Below, in pieces: positions 30,754 to 42,460 of a DNA stretch of 64,000 bases. The translations under genes and the position numbers were made by a program. Under the pieces are notes generated by a model, which did no database searches, had not been told where the DNA came from, and saw only the letters and a list, made by a program, of their open reading frames with translations. Origin of the DNA: Bugula neritina (Eukaryota; Bryozoa; Gymnolaemata; Cheilostomatida; Bugulidae); the NCBI GenBank assembly GCA_964035545.1, contig OZ037772.1:4007538-4071537 (forward strand). The letters run 5' to 3'. Position 1 is the stretch's first letter; every line of letters begins with the position of its first letter.

Positions 30754-33700
30754 CTAAAACAACACATGCTTTCTCAGACAACTAAAGGCAATAAGCTTTT
30801 ATCCAACTTACACTGTGAGATTAGGATAAATTAAGTGAGCATTTCAACACCACAATAAGCAGTATTAGAACCATCCACTTTCGTGCAAATAGTTTCATTG
30901 AATCCATTGCTGCATGAATGTAGTGAAAAACAAAAAGATATGGAAATTGAAAAGGAGACATAGGCTATAGGGGTAACGGGGGCACAACGGGCCGAATTTT
31001 GCGTCTGTTTTTCAAGTTACTAGTTCAATAATCTCTAGTCTTAATGCTACATCTGTTGTTTATTACAGGTACCAGTTTGTTGTTTCTATCTCTTTCACAA
31101 CTTTCAGAATAATGAAATTTTCATGACGAAAAAATTGGCCTATTGTGCCCCGGTACCGGTTTGAAACTAAACTATAAAGATCTGCTGAGAATAAGTGCCT
31201 GTTACTTGCACTCTAGTAAACAGTAAATCTAATGGATGTATATTTTATCTAAAATCGTATGTTTTGAACTGCCCCTAGCACATTTATAACCAAAGAGTTT
31301 TGGTAACAATATTTTTGTTTTAGTCATTTTTATATGATAGTTTTTATACTTAGCTCAATAATTGAATTTACTACTTGTCTAAATAATACATCAGAAAAAT
31401 GCAAAATAAATAAATGTCATTTTCAATATTAAAAGTAGATTTTACCTCCCACGTCTAACATCACACATTTATAGAGTTGGCTATTAAATGACCAAGTCTT
31501 TGGTATGAATAAACTGGACAGTATATTTGGCTAATGACTATGCACTGTACCATCATTATTGACTCTGTGGTTGGCATCACATTTCCCTGACTATTCTATC
31601 TTTTGTAGCTGAAACTTCTCAATCTATATATTAAGAGAGCAGAAGAAAAGCGCGCAGAGCTTCACCACGACACTATCACAAAGAAATAAGTTACTCAGGA
31701 ATCACTTCTTTATATTTACAAGAATCAGATGTCAAGAGCCAGCTATGCCTCAGTTGACAACAAGATGTGAAAAGCCCACGGTTCTACCGTCAACGCTAAC
31801 GGTGCCATGAAAAATATGAAGAAACATACCCTCAACATGTAGACATTGCATCACCAGTCTGAGCTAATGTCAAGGTTAAACTCTGTTTCCTGTTGATGGA
31901 CTTACTTCTTGAATATCAGCTGTACCTTTACCTTGCACCTTGTGAGGATTTTAATTATATTCTCCTTGTATGATTAGGAAAATAGTTTGGATACAAATGT
32001 CACAATTTACTCTTTATTGTTTATGTGCTTTTGAAAATCATGTTTGGTAATATTTTTATGTTGCTGTGATCAATTGTTTAATAATAATAGATAATGATTT
32101 TTCAATAATTACTTCTTCTGAAATTCCCTCAGGGTGTTGCATGTTGTCTATTTTAAAGAGGAAAGTAAAGCATTGTCTATAAACAAACAAATGAAGCAGC
32201 CGTGATTTAGGGTAAACACAATGTCAATGATTTGAATCTTTGGTAAACAATAAGACATTTTCATAATGACCATAGAAAGCTCCATTTACATGTTTGTCAC
32301 AAACAATATTTGTACATGCTTACTTTATTTAAGTGGTCCATTTCATGATAAAAATTCAGCATCCACAAAGAAAGCTATTAAAAAGTAGCTTATATACTTC
32401 AAGTGGTTCATTTCATGATGAAAGTTTAGCATCCAAAGAGAAATCTCATGATAAGTAGTCTATGAGAGTGCAAGGGAATAGAATAGATATGAGGAAAACA
32501 TTTAGAGTAGAAAAACAAAACAATATCTATAATTGGTAGGGAAATAACAAACAGCCAATGCCAAATAGTGACTATATATGTATATATATGTATGTAGAAC
32601 ACAGTATATTATGTGGCTCTGCTGAGTCAACAACCATTAATTCTGTACAAATTCAAACCCAGAATATTGAGGTGTGTCTATTTATTCTGAAAGTTGTATG
32701 TAGTTGTTTTTATAAACTTTGCATGTACCGCATTAAAATTTATTTTATTTAAAAAAATTCAACATTTGTTATGCAAATTTTGCCAGCAAATGACTAAAAA
32801 GATTATTTGATTTTTTGAAAATTTAGCAGGAAAAGTAACTCTTAAATAAAGTGACTGGCCCATGCTATGTCCTATTGATTTTAATATTGAACACATGATG
32901 TAATTATGTAATATTTAGCATGTAAACTATCATCCCTGGTTTGTAAACAGGCACAATGTGGTCTTCAGTCTCTACTGGTGTTTTCTTGGTAAAACTGTCG
33001 AGAAAACTACAATTAATGAAATTGTAAATATGCCATAATGAATGATAATATTTGATAAAACTGTCAGATCAGAATATGCATGGTGTTTTGTGTTTTTGCA
33101 GAGTAGATACTGCACAATAATGTAATACATTTACAGAGAATAATATGCTGGTAATGACGATAGTAGAGTTAACAATTTGAGTAGGCTGTGAGTGATAAAT
33201 AATTTACCAGTATACACCATCTAAATTATTAAAATTGATATTAAAAAGGATAATACAAATGCCATAAATGATTGTCAAAAATACTACAATAACAATAATT
33301 ACCTTGGTAAACCATCCAAGAATGGAGCTTATAACTTTGATGTTAATGTAGTAGGTATTTATTCTCTACTTTGATAATATTGATTTAAATGCAACAAAAA
33401 ATTTAACAAAGAAGTTACTCAGCAGTTTATGCTACATGTTAGCTGACTGAAAGTGTAGCATAGAATGAGAGCTGAGAGTAAAATATACCTCAATGAATGA
33501 ATCATTTCAGGAAGCTGATGGTGTAAAAAACTATTTATATAACTTAGTCATAGTGATATCATACACATGAGGAAATCATGTTGACTTTCGAGTGCAAGTT
33601 TGTCATAGCCATAAAAGCAAAACAGCTACATGTACGTGACTAATGCAATGGTTTTCTAATTATAGGCGCGTTGGGAAATTTTGTTTGTTTTGATGAGAGC

Positions 33701-34495
33701 AAGAAATTTCACTTGCATTCCGAATAATTACATAGCATATTATAGGACTAGGCAGATGTATATGCTGTAGAATGATTTTTGGACCTTTCAATCAGCATAT
33801 GAAAAACTGTAGTCAAAAAACAAGTGATCATAAAAATTTTATTTTATATGAATAAAAAGTGACTAAAATGCAAACAATTATTTTGAAATAATACTTGCAT
33901 AGACTTGCATGCTATACTAATTACAAGTATAAGCTAAATAACAAAAGAAAATTATATATATACTAACAGTTTATGAAGTAGAATTTGTGACAACGATTTA
34001 TAAAATAAGTTCGACAATCTTGCAGCACCTTGAAACACAAAGTGTAAAGATGCATGCGTCAGTATACAGAGTTTGTTGATGTAAAGTTGTTATATCAAAG
34101 TTTTGCTATACACAGGCTGACAGTCAAGCAGCCACCTACATATAATTATATATATGTGACCGAACACTACTAAACCAGGCAATCTAGGTACAAATTACAG
34201 ATTCATAATAACTATAAAATTATATATATATAAGTGTTAAAAATCATTGAAAAACTTGGTAAAACTTCTGTTTGATAAATATGATTCAATTTTTGATGAA
34301 TGCTTTCGAAAATATTTTTAGAAAGTTTAGATTATTAATTATTAATAACATGAACAGTAACGCTTTTGACCTCTTCAAAAAAATCGCAAGAGAGGCAATT
34401 GCTAATACACAAAAAGAAAACAGGAATAATGTTGCTGAAAAATAAGTTTGTACAACAGTGTTTAAATTAGGCCATAATAAAGTATAATAATATGA
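30754..34495. other. AT-rich non-coding region
   Basis: No exon was recognised. It contains a local duplication (32331-32463) but no long ORF on either strand. Confidence 0.5.
32331..32463. repeat. Imperfect ~68-bp tandem duplication
   Basis: Both copies start AAGTGGT(C/T)CATTTCATGAT and continue CAGCATCC/TAGCATCC and AAGTAG. Confidence 0.65.
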
Positions 34496-34757
34496 GAGGT
34501 AATAATGGCACAGTTAATAATATAATGCCACAGGAAATAATGGCACATGCAGGTGGTAATATAAGGACACAGGTGATAATGTCACAGGTAAGAAGGGCAC
34601 ACAGCGAAAAGTAGGAAAACATGGCACACTTATGTTCAATTTTTCCAAACACCCATTCTCACCCTTATACCCTAACATTAAAAATGTGCCATTCTTACCT
34701 ACTTTTCCACTTGTGCCATAATTACCTGTATGTGCCATTTTAACCATAGACACCACC
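34496..34757 (-). repeat. Foldback repeat, copy X, rich in TGGCACA
   Basis: Both arms carry GGTAA...TGGCACA-type words, in + orientation at 34496-34620 and in inverted orientation at 34655-34757. It ends in GACACCACC. Copy Y at 35001 begins with the complement GGTGGTGTC. Confidence 0.55.
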
Positions 34758-35000
34758 CACAATGCATCAATTAGAAAAGATTTCAAATAACCCTTCATTG
34801 CTGAATTATTATGAACCAACTCAATACAATCCTCCTGTAATTCTTCTGAAATATTTTTAACAAAACGTTGGAATTTTTCACATGTCAAGCTAAGAATCTA
34901 GCTCCTTCTTTTTGAGAGGTAGCTCAGAGAAATATTGTTAAAACTCTATCAAGAATTCACAGAGATGCTTAGAACTTTTTTTGAAAACTTATCTGGAACA

Positions 35001-35213
35001 GGTGGTGTCTGGTAAAAATAGCACGGGTAAAATGGCACAGGTAGTAGTGGCACGAATGGAAAACTAGGTAAAAATGGCACATTTTCAATATTGAAGTTGG
35101 ATATTTAGGGTTTTTAGTTCAGAATGGGATGGTTTGGAGGTATGGCTTTTGGGATAATTTTACCATCAGTGTGCGATTTTTACTTAATGTGTCATTTTTA
35201 CCTAAAATTGGAA
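35001..35213 (+). repeat. Foldback repeat, copy Y, rich in TGGCACA
   Basis: Starts GGTGGTGTCTGGTAAAAA, contains GGTAAAAATGGCACA, and ends with the inverted TGTCATTTTTACC. It is the inverted counterpart of copy X. Confidence 0.55.
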
Positions 35214-35611
35214 CAGGTTCTTCTCCTATAACAGTTCATTGAGTGTGGAGAAAGACACCACAATTTTGAAAAATACACAACCGCTTTAGTGTAACTTTAG
35301 AAACACTGACGCTGCTATGAAAAGCAATGATATATGATGATTGCACACCTGCATGTTTAGGTTCAGATTATTTAGAGTAGCAAATATATTTACAAGGTAT
35401 ATGTAGTATGCAGTTTATAGAGATTGACTATTGCATGGCTGCTAAGAGGTGGCCTGTTATTTTTAGCAAACTTTTTGACTTCCATTTGGAAGTAGCACAG
35501 AAAGCAGTAAGGGTAAAGTAATTAATAAATGCATTCATGTCGAAGTAAACTGAGATTGCAAAATATAGTTTGGTTAAATAAGGGAGCTAAGATGAAGGTT
35601 TATATAGATAT

Positions 35612-35918
35612 TGTTATGATTTTCAGAATTAGGGTCGATGTGCAACCAAGAGAGTCTATTTATTGCTAGAGAACTTCACCAGGATAAGTCGAGTTAATAC
35701 AGTTATATTTTAAGTACAAGGATACATAATAAAAATGATACAGAAACAGTTAGTAATTTACACATCTATTTAATCTACTGCACTATCCTCAACTGACTAG
35801 TATAGAGCGAAGCTAACTAGTGCTACTAACTAACAGCCTCACTAATTGGCTGTACATCGTTCCGGGTCAATACGCGACCCCGCGTATTGTGCTGCAGGTA
35901 GCTCCACGAGCCACCACA
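35612..35918. repeat. Solo LTR (307 bp) with ATAT target duplication
   Basis: Starts TGTTATGATT and ends GAGCCACCACA, flanked by ATAT at 35608-35611 and 35919-35922. No internal element sequence is next to it, so it is probably the product of LTR-LTR recombination. The orientation is uncertain; the minus strand has AATAAA (near 35657), which favours minus. Confidence 0.65.
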
Positions 35919-36902
35919 ATATATACACTTATATAACATGTAACTTGCAAGAGCCCAAAAGGCCTTCATCAAACTTTGTGAATTTTTCAAATTTCAAATT
36001 CTTCCCCTAAAATGTCCAAATTTTCCCCTAGGAGGAATTTCCTCCAGGTTGGGAACCACTGAACTAAAAGAAAACATGTAAACATGAATATTACCAACTG
36101 CATGCATCACTGGTTACAAGACTATTTAGTTACAACTTACAATATTTGTAAGCTGAAGAGCTATTAATAGAGATGATGGTATTTTGTACAGTATAACTTA
36201 GTCAGCTTATTATCATGAGTTAGTCACTGCTAATATGCTATGCTGTGGCTAACAGTCACATAGCTACTAACAAATAATTCTACTATTTATTATGACTATT
36301 ATGACATCTATGCTGAAGAAGTAAAATGTGCCTTTAAACAACACATCATATTTTGTGTAAAAAAGTGTTTAAATACAGTACTCAAATTTCGGTGTTCGAT
36401 GTTTTTTTTTTTTTTCAAACGTTAATAAAATACAAATCAGAAGATTTTTCACCAATTAATAGTAAATTATGCTAAAGAACTAGTGTTGACTTGTAGAATA
36501 AATTAGCAAGAGAAGTAACTCCTGATTAACATGGTTAAACAGTCACAATAATATTTCTCAAAGATTATAGCCTAAAGTTTATACACTATTGTGATGCAGT
36601 TAGGTATTCTATAGAGTTGGTATTGATATTGCAGTACAATTAGGTCATGAGCTTTCACCAGGCATTAAGTTTTTACCTCCACTGATGGATTAATCTTAGG
36701 GCTGCTACAGTTTATCGAATAATTGCAAACTATTTTGTATATACAATGCAAATTTCTTACAGAAAAGTGTCCAATTTTTGTTGAAGAAGTTACTAAGACT
36801 TTTCTTTGAAATAAATGCTATATAATATGTTTAAAAATAAGATTTTAAAATTATTGTATATGCTTTTATTTATAGTGAATGAATTACTCGACGAATGTTT
36901 AC
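35919..36902. other. AT-rich non-coding stretch
   Basis: No ORF or recognisable repeat beyond short homopolymers (T11-12 near 36403) was seen. Confidence 0.5.
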
Positions 36903-37167
36903 TTATGGTTTGGATTGGCAATGTTATTACTGCATAAACAATATAATATGCGGTTCTATGTGTATTGTGAAACGGTTAGCACTCAGGTTACTATTCTATG
37001 AGACAAATTTGGGATTTGCTCCCCCAAAAGAATTGAAACTATAATATATATGTTTTGTATAATATGCATATCTATTTGATGATAATATTGAAGCAAGCAA
37101 AATTATAATAACAAAATATTACAAGACAAAGATTATCCTAGCGATCCTTTGAAATCTTGCTGTGTTT
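36903..37167 (+). repeat. tRNA-Gln-derived SINE, copy A
   Basis: The head GGTTCTATG...ACGGTTAGCACTC matches the 5' half of animal tRNA-Gln, and GGGATTTGCTCCC stands where box B would be. The tail of about 170 bp is AT-rich and ends near CTTGCTGTGTT. Copy B at 49971-50236 aligns over the whole length. Confidence 0.65.
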
Positions 37168-37589
37168 ATATTATACTGACAAAAATTATTAACTTACTAC
37201 GAGGTTTTTAGTCAAATAACAAGAGACTAAATCCAAAACTAATTTATAATTATTCTTAACATATGACAAGTATGAATGCTACAGCTGCTCTTGTACAATG
37301 TACTTGTACAGCTCTTACTCATCCTAGTATGTTTAACTGGCATAGCATCCTTGTCTTTCTAGGGACTCGGTACATCGTTGGAGTGCAGAGGTCATCTCCA
37401 ACAAAAGACTTTGAATTAAAGTGGATAAATAAAAGTAAGCGCTTGTAATGTTTTTCAGCTCTAATTGAAGTTCCCAAAATGTTATTGTTGGTAAGTTTCA
37501 GGCTCAAGAATAATCTTGTATTTTCTTATTAAAGAACAAAAAAAGAAAAAAAAAGAAAATAAGGGTCCTAAGTCGCGAAAACCAAAAGA

Positions 37590-37772
37590 TAGCTATTCCA
37601 GAGGTGTGGACATATTCAAAAGTTTCAAATTTGGGGAAGGAAAATCTAAAGAAGTTCACAAGGATGTCCTAGAAAAATTTGACAACTTTTGTAAAAAGAC
37701 CTTCAAGAAAATAATCAAGAGACATCAACTGCTATCAATAGATGAGTATGTCACCAACTTACATTGTTTATG
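37590..37772 (+). pseudogene. Gypsy gag fragment (copy 1)
   Basis: The peptide RGVDIFKSFKFGEG ... LEKFDNFCKKTFKKIIKRHQ ... SIDEYVTNLH is near-identical to part of the gag at 41826-42020 but lacks a 19-bp piece. It breaks off at 37772. The pattern (KFDNFC ... DEYVTNL) is that of Ty3/Gypsy gag. Confidence 0.65.
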
Positions 37773-37788
37773 AGCTTGATAGAGATAA

Positions 37789-38078
<290 letters not shown>

Positions 38079-39479
38079 AGTGTTGGCTCACAAGAGTTTC
38101 TCATCCTGAGCATTAAAGTAGGCATTATATTTGTGTGAATTTTATCCAAGTTATCATGTAGTTTTCTTATCATACAATACAACTTATTGGGATGTGGTAG
38201 TAGAAAAATATAAAAAAGATATTTTATTTTAGGAGGAAAAACTGAAAAGTAATCAAAACCGAAGATGAGGTCTAGCGGAATATTAAGATACTTCTCACAA
38301 CAAAGTAATTCGCAATGAAGGGTCAGAGGTCAAGCATACACCAAATCTAGCAAATTTATTATCTTCAACAGCCTCTCAATGAAACCATGCCATGCCTAGT
38401 TCATGCCATAGCAACGCACCACTGGCGGGGGGGGGGGGGGGGGAAGCATGACTAGCAGAGACTTAGCTATTATAAACTAGGTCAGGAGAACATAACTCTG
38501 AAAATATATATATAATTTAGTATGCCCACATGGAACTATAGAAGGAAATGTCAGCTAGAAGAGGAAGGAAATGGAGGTCAAGGCCAGCACCGCAATGTCA
38601 AGGTCAACTGGAAGAAAGTAGTTTTAGGTCACGACTTGTCATTCTCAATTATGGCGGCTAGTTTGAGCACACTTTTGGACTAGAAGAGGAAGGAGACGAG
38701 GAGACCACAGAACTCTCTGGGGAGGGAGGTAAAACACGCTTCAGCTACAAAGCAAAAGTTGAAAAGAGAAATAATTGGAAAAAGTTGAAATTTTACTCGA
38801 TTTGATCAAAAATGAACAGATATTAATAAAAACTTTTTGGATGCACATATTTGTCTTTTATCCAAGTTAAAATAAATCATATGTTCTGTTACCTAATTTA
38901 TTCATTGTTTGAACAGCATGCATCTAAGTAATGTAGAATAGTCATTTGGTGTAAACATTATATGTACCTAGAGTAAATTTTTATTAAGCACTCATGTTTT
39001 AGGTTTTCATATTATTTTGGTATGCTGCTATAAACTGCAAGATTGATTGTTAAATAAGTAATATGCTAATAGCTGCAGTAACTAATCTAAACTATCTAAA
39101 ATAATATTCCAATTTTATTTGATTTGGGACAAAAAACAGTAATAAAATCATTATTAGAGTTGATACAATAAAGTGATCTTTCATTTGTACTCAAATACTT
39201 GGCTTATTCTCTCTAACAAAGAGTATGTTCAGGCACTAGTTGCATTCATAACCCACAGTTTACTACAGTATCATGATTATATTAGCTAAGAATGCACCTG
39301 TGGTATTGTTTGGAGTTTACAGCTTTGACATCAAAGGGGCTTTACTAATTTACATTTGTTTGATCAATGAATCATAGCACTTACTATCATGCAGTCCAAA
39401 TTTCTGTTCTGCATGCATCTTCAAATGAGATTTAAATGTTCAATTAGAATTATTTATTTACTGTTTTGTTTATTTTTAG
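38079..39479. other. Non-coding region with a 17-base G tract
   Basis: A G17 run is at 38427-38443. The remainder is AT-rich without clear exons; a purine-rich patch (38560-38730) does not translate convincingly. Confidence 0.5.
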
Positions 39480-41157
39480 TTAGCAATGTTGAAAATATTG
39501 GAGAGGTATCATGCAGCTCAACAAGCCATGGAAGGTTTGTGTTGACACTTTGAAAATGTTTTATGGTTACAATTGGCATAACATACAATTACATTAATGT
39601 GATGATGATTGTATTAAATTATCAGTATGACAAGACACTTTTATCTATGATATTTTTCCTGTTTTAAAGTACAAGAAATAGATGAAAATAACAGCTCCAG
39701 CGCCGGACCAGCTGATCCTATTGAAGCACTCAAGAAAGACATATAGAAGGTGCTTAGTAATGTACTATAATCAAATTTCTGTATTTATACAAGTTTTCAG
39801 CCAAAGAGTTGCAATCACATGTTCTCCTGTAGTTTTCAAAACAAAAGGATGCTTTTGTTGAGCAGAGTCTTGAGCTTGGTGACTTGACGAAATTGCTTTG
39901 GTCTTAGATAAGTCACAAAAGCATTCATTTGTAGTTAATCTAAATACTAATATAAGACAGTTATAAACTAGATCTTAGTTTTAGGTCATATATAGTATGA
40001 AATTTTACAGACATGAAGAAACAACTAAAGGAGGTGCTGGATGGGCAGAAAAAACTGATGGCTATAATCACTGATAGCCATAGTGGCAAAGACAATATAA
40101 CTGAGCAGCTGGAGGAGCCGCTAAAAACAATACAAGAGTTTGAATCTCTTGAAGAGCTTCTCCAATCCTCAAGAGAAAAACGTTCTGCTCTGGTACATAG
40201 TATACTACTATATAATATAGATTGTATATAGCTAGTTTAAAGACTTTTGGTGTATAACATGCAATATATAACATCCTGGCGTAGTTGATATTAGAATACA
40301 ATTTCTAGTGAACTATAGATTTTCAAGCTATAAACTGTGTTTCTCTTATGGAATGTTTCTCATTAAAGTGTTAGAAAAAATATTCGCCCCACTGCAATAA
40401 CACATTGAATGTATTCATGTAAAGTCATGCTATGAAATATAGGTGCATTAATGTTGTAGACAAAGTTTCTTTTCCAACTGGGGGAAAAAACTGCGCAGAT
40501 ATGGTGAAAAGAGCCATGAGAAGAATTGGCACCAATGGGCTGTGGAGCCAATTCAGTATAAAGGGCAAAGCCCATAAACAACATACAAAGCTGTCTCTAA
40601 AAAAACTGCAGCTTATAAATGCATACTCAGTAAGTCATATAAATTAATCTCGTTTATTTCATCATAATTAGTTTCACTTCGCTTGTTTTTCAGAAGTAAT
40701 TTCAAAGGTTACAGAAGTAAAGTTATAAGCTAAATTTACTTTGATTAAAAAGACATACAGTCAGCATATTTTTTGTTTCATATTAGCTCACAGTTGTTAA
40801 TATAAATTTGTTTTAAAAATGTTTGGCTATTTTATCTTCTTACTTGAACATGCAATACAGTCTGTATTTTGGGAGATAATATAATATTGAAATAAAATCT
40901 GTATCAAAACTTATCAAATCTCTGGGGCTGCATCAGCAGTTAAAATAGTTGTTGAGTTGTTGATTTTAGAATAATTGCTCATTTAAAAATTTACTGCGTT
41001 CACTAAGTTTTACTTTCTAATTATATTTCAGAAGCTCTGCTGAAAAGTAAAAATAATAAAGAAATAGATATAGAGATTGAAGTATCGCTATTTTTGTGGC
41101 AGTGCCCTTATCAACTGGGAGGAGATAAGTATAAAAAGACAAGTTTGCAAGATGAGG
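39480..41157 (+). CDS. DUF4806-like gene, five exons by eye
   Basis: Candidate exons: 39480-39534 (LAMLKILERYHAAQQAME), 39670-39749 (VQEIDENNSSSAGPADPIEA), 40011-40192 (KKQLKEVLDGQKKLM ... EPLKTIQEFESLEELL), 40460-40629 (VSFPTGGKNCADMVKRAMRR ... GLWSQFSIKGKAHKQ) and 41032-41157 (ALLKSKNNKEIDIEIEVSLF). The pattern PL-x3-EF-x2-LE ... GGKN-x3-V-R-x2-(L/M) ... W-x-G-x3-K-x2-F is that of DUF4806, a domain of unknown function common in invertebrates. A TAG stands three bases before the donor at 39749, and the exon phases are one base off at three junctions by my reading. The gene may therefore be decayed or my boundaries may be wrong. Confidence 0.4.
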
Positions 41158-41182
41158 TAAAGCTATACGATTATTGCAGTGT

Positions 41183-41352
41183 ATGAAAACCATTCATGCA
41201 ACGTAATGTTTATGGAACGTTGGTGAAACGTTTTGCGATAAACATTTGTTTTAAACGTTGTATTTAGTACAAAAATGTGTCGACATTTAAACGTTTATTA
41301 AACATTTTTCCCAACGTTTATACAACGTCATATCAATGTAAATTGTTAGTGG
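41183..41352. repeat. AACGTT-rich short repeat (MITE-like)
   Basis: Seven AACGT words occur within ~160 bp in otherwise AT-rich DNA, in both orientations through the AACGTT palindrome. It starts near GCAACGTAATGTTTAT and ends near TTGTTAGTGGGG. Confidence 0.4.
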
Positions 41353-41650
41353 GGTGATTGCTAAAGAACTAAGAGGATATTTTGATGGCTCTATAACTGA
41401 ACCTGAAGAATCAGCTAGTGCTATACTAGACTGACTATACAAAGATATTAAGCAAGGCTATGTCAATTATTGTACTCGCGTTAATTTGCTATATCTCATA
41501 ACCAGCTGCACAAAACCAAAGCAAGCATGGGGCACTTTACAAAAACACAGAACCAGAAAGCAAGTCAGGAAACTGACAGTGCCTTCCTCCTATCAAAAAG
41601 GGAGACAACCAACTACTAACCAAAAAAAATACTTAAACGGACACTTCATC
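41353..41650 (+). pseudogene. Degenerate open frame of unknown origin
   Basis: IAKELRGYFDGSITEPEE, a stop, then LLYLITSCTKPKQAWGTLQK. The last part faintly recalls retroelement gag (KP-x-AW-x2-L). Identity is not established. Confidence 0.25.
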
Positions 41651-41685
41651 TAAATTTGTCAAAATGAAAAATAGTTGTTGTAAAC

Positions 41686-42460
41686 ATGACAACTGCACAA
41701 GATGGTGCAGAGTTGTCCACCCAATGGTCCTGCTTCAAGGAAGAGTTCAACTATTATCTAATAGCCTCAGAAAAATCTGATAAAGAGGATAAAATAAAAA
41801 TGGCCATTCTAATGCAGACCATTAGACCGAGAGGTGTAGACATATTCAAAAGTTTCAAGTTTGGGGAAGGAGAATATAAAGATGTTTACAAGGATGTCCT
41901 ATATAGGAAAATTTAACAACTTTTGTAAAAAGACCTCCAACAAAATAATCAAAAGACATCAACTGCTATCGACAAAACAGGAATGCTTATCAATAGATGA
42001 GTATGTCACCAACTTACATAGGATCACCAGAAAATGTGACCTTGGTGACATGTATGATGACTTATTTATGCAGGCCTTTCTTCTCGGCATCAACGACACG
42101 GACAACTTTGGAGAAAATTATTCGAGGAGTCAGAAAACATAAACCTCAAAAAAGCTATTAAAAGTGCAAAGTGGCTGAGAGCTCTCAGAGTGATATGAAG
42201 ACTATTAAAGCGGAAGGAGAATCAATTCATACACTTGGTCTCAAGGCCACTAAAACAAACAAAAGTGCCGAACTGTACTTACTCACAACTGACAAGGAAG
42301 CGAATAATCCTGCCAAGTCTATAACTGTGGAAACTGTGGCAACTCTCATCCTCTCGAAAATGCTTACGGTAAACAGTGTAGTAACTGCAAAAAATCCAAC
42401 CACTTCAGAGCAGTCTGCAGATCCAGGAAAAACAGCAGAATAAATGCAGGCACTGGACAC
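41686..42460 (+). pseudogene. Decayed Gypsy gag (copy 2) with zinc knuckles
   Basis: ATG at 41686 begins a gag-like protein: STQWSCFKEEFNYYLIASEK, DKIKMAILMQTI, RGVDIFKSFKFGEG. A frameshift near 41906 leads to NNFCKKTSNKIIKRHQLL and SIDEYVTNLHRITRKCDLGD. After another frame change the region 42310-42440 encodes YNCGNCGNSHPLENAYGKQC and SNCKKSNHFRAVCRSRK, a CCHC-type pair like that of K02A2.6-type Gypsy gag. No protease or RT follows. Confidence 0.65.

Noticed and set aside
38427-38443. G17 run as a possible G-quadruplex
   Set aside because: A single homopolymer without spaced G-tracts; its length is also unreliable in sequencing.
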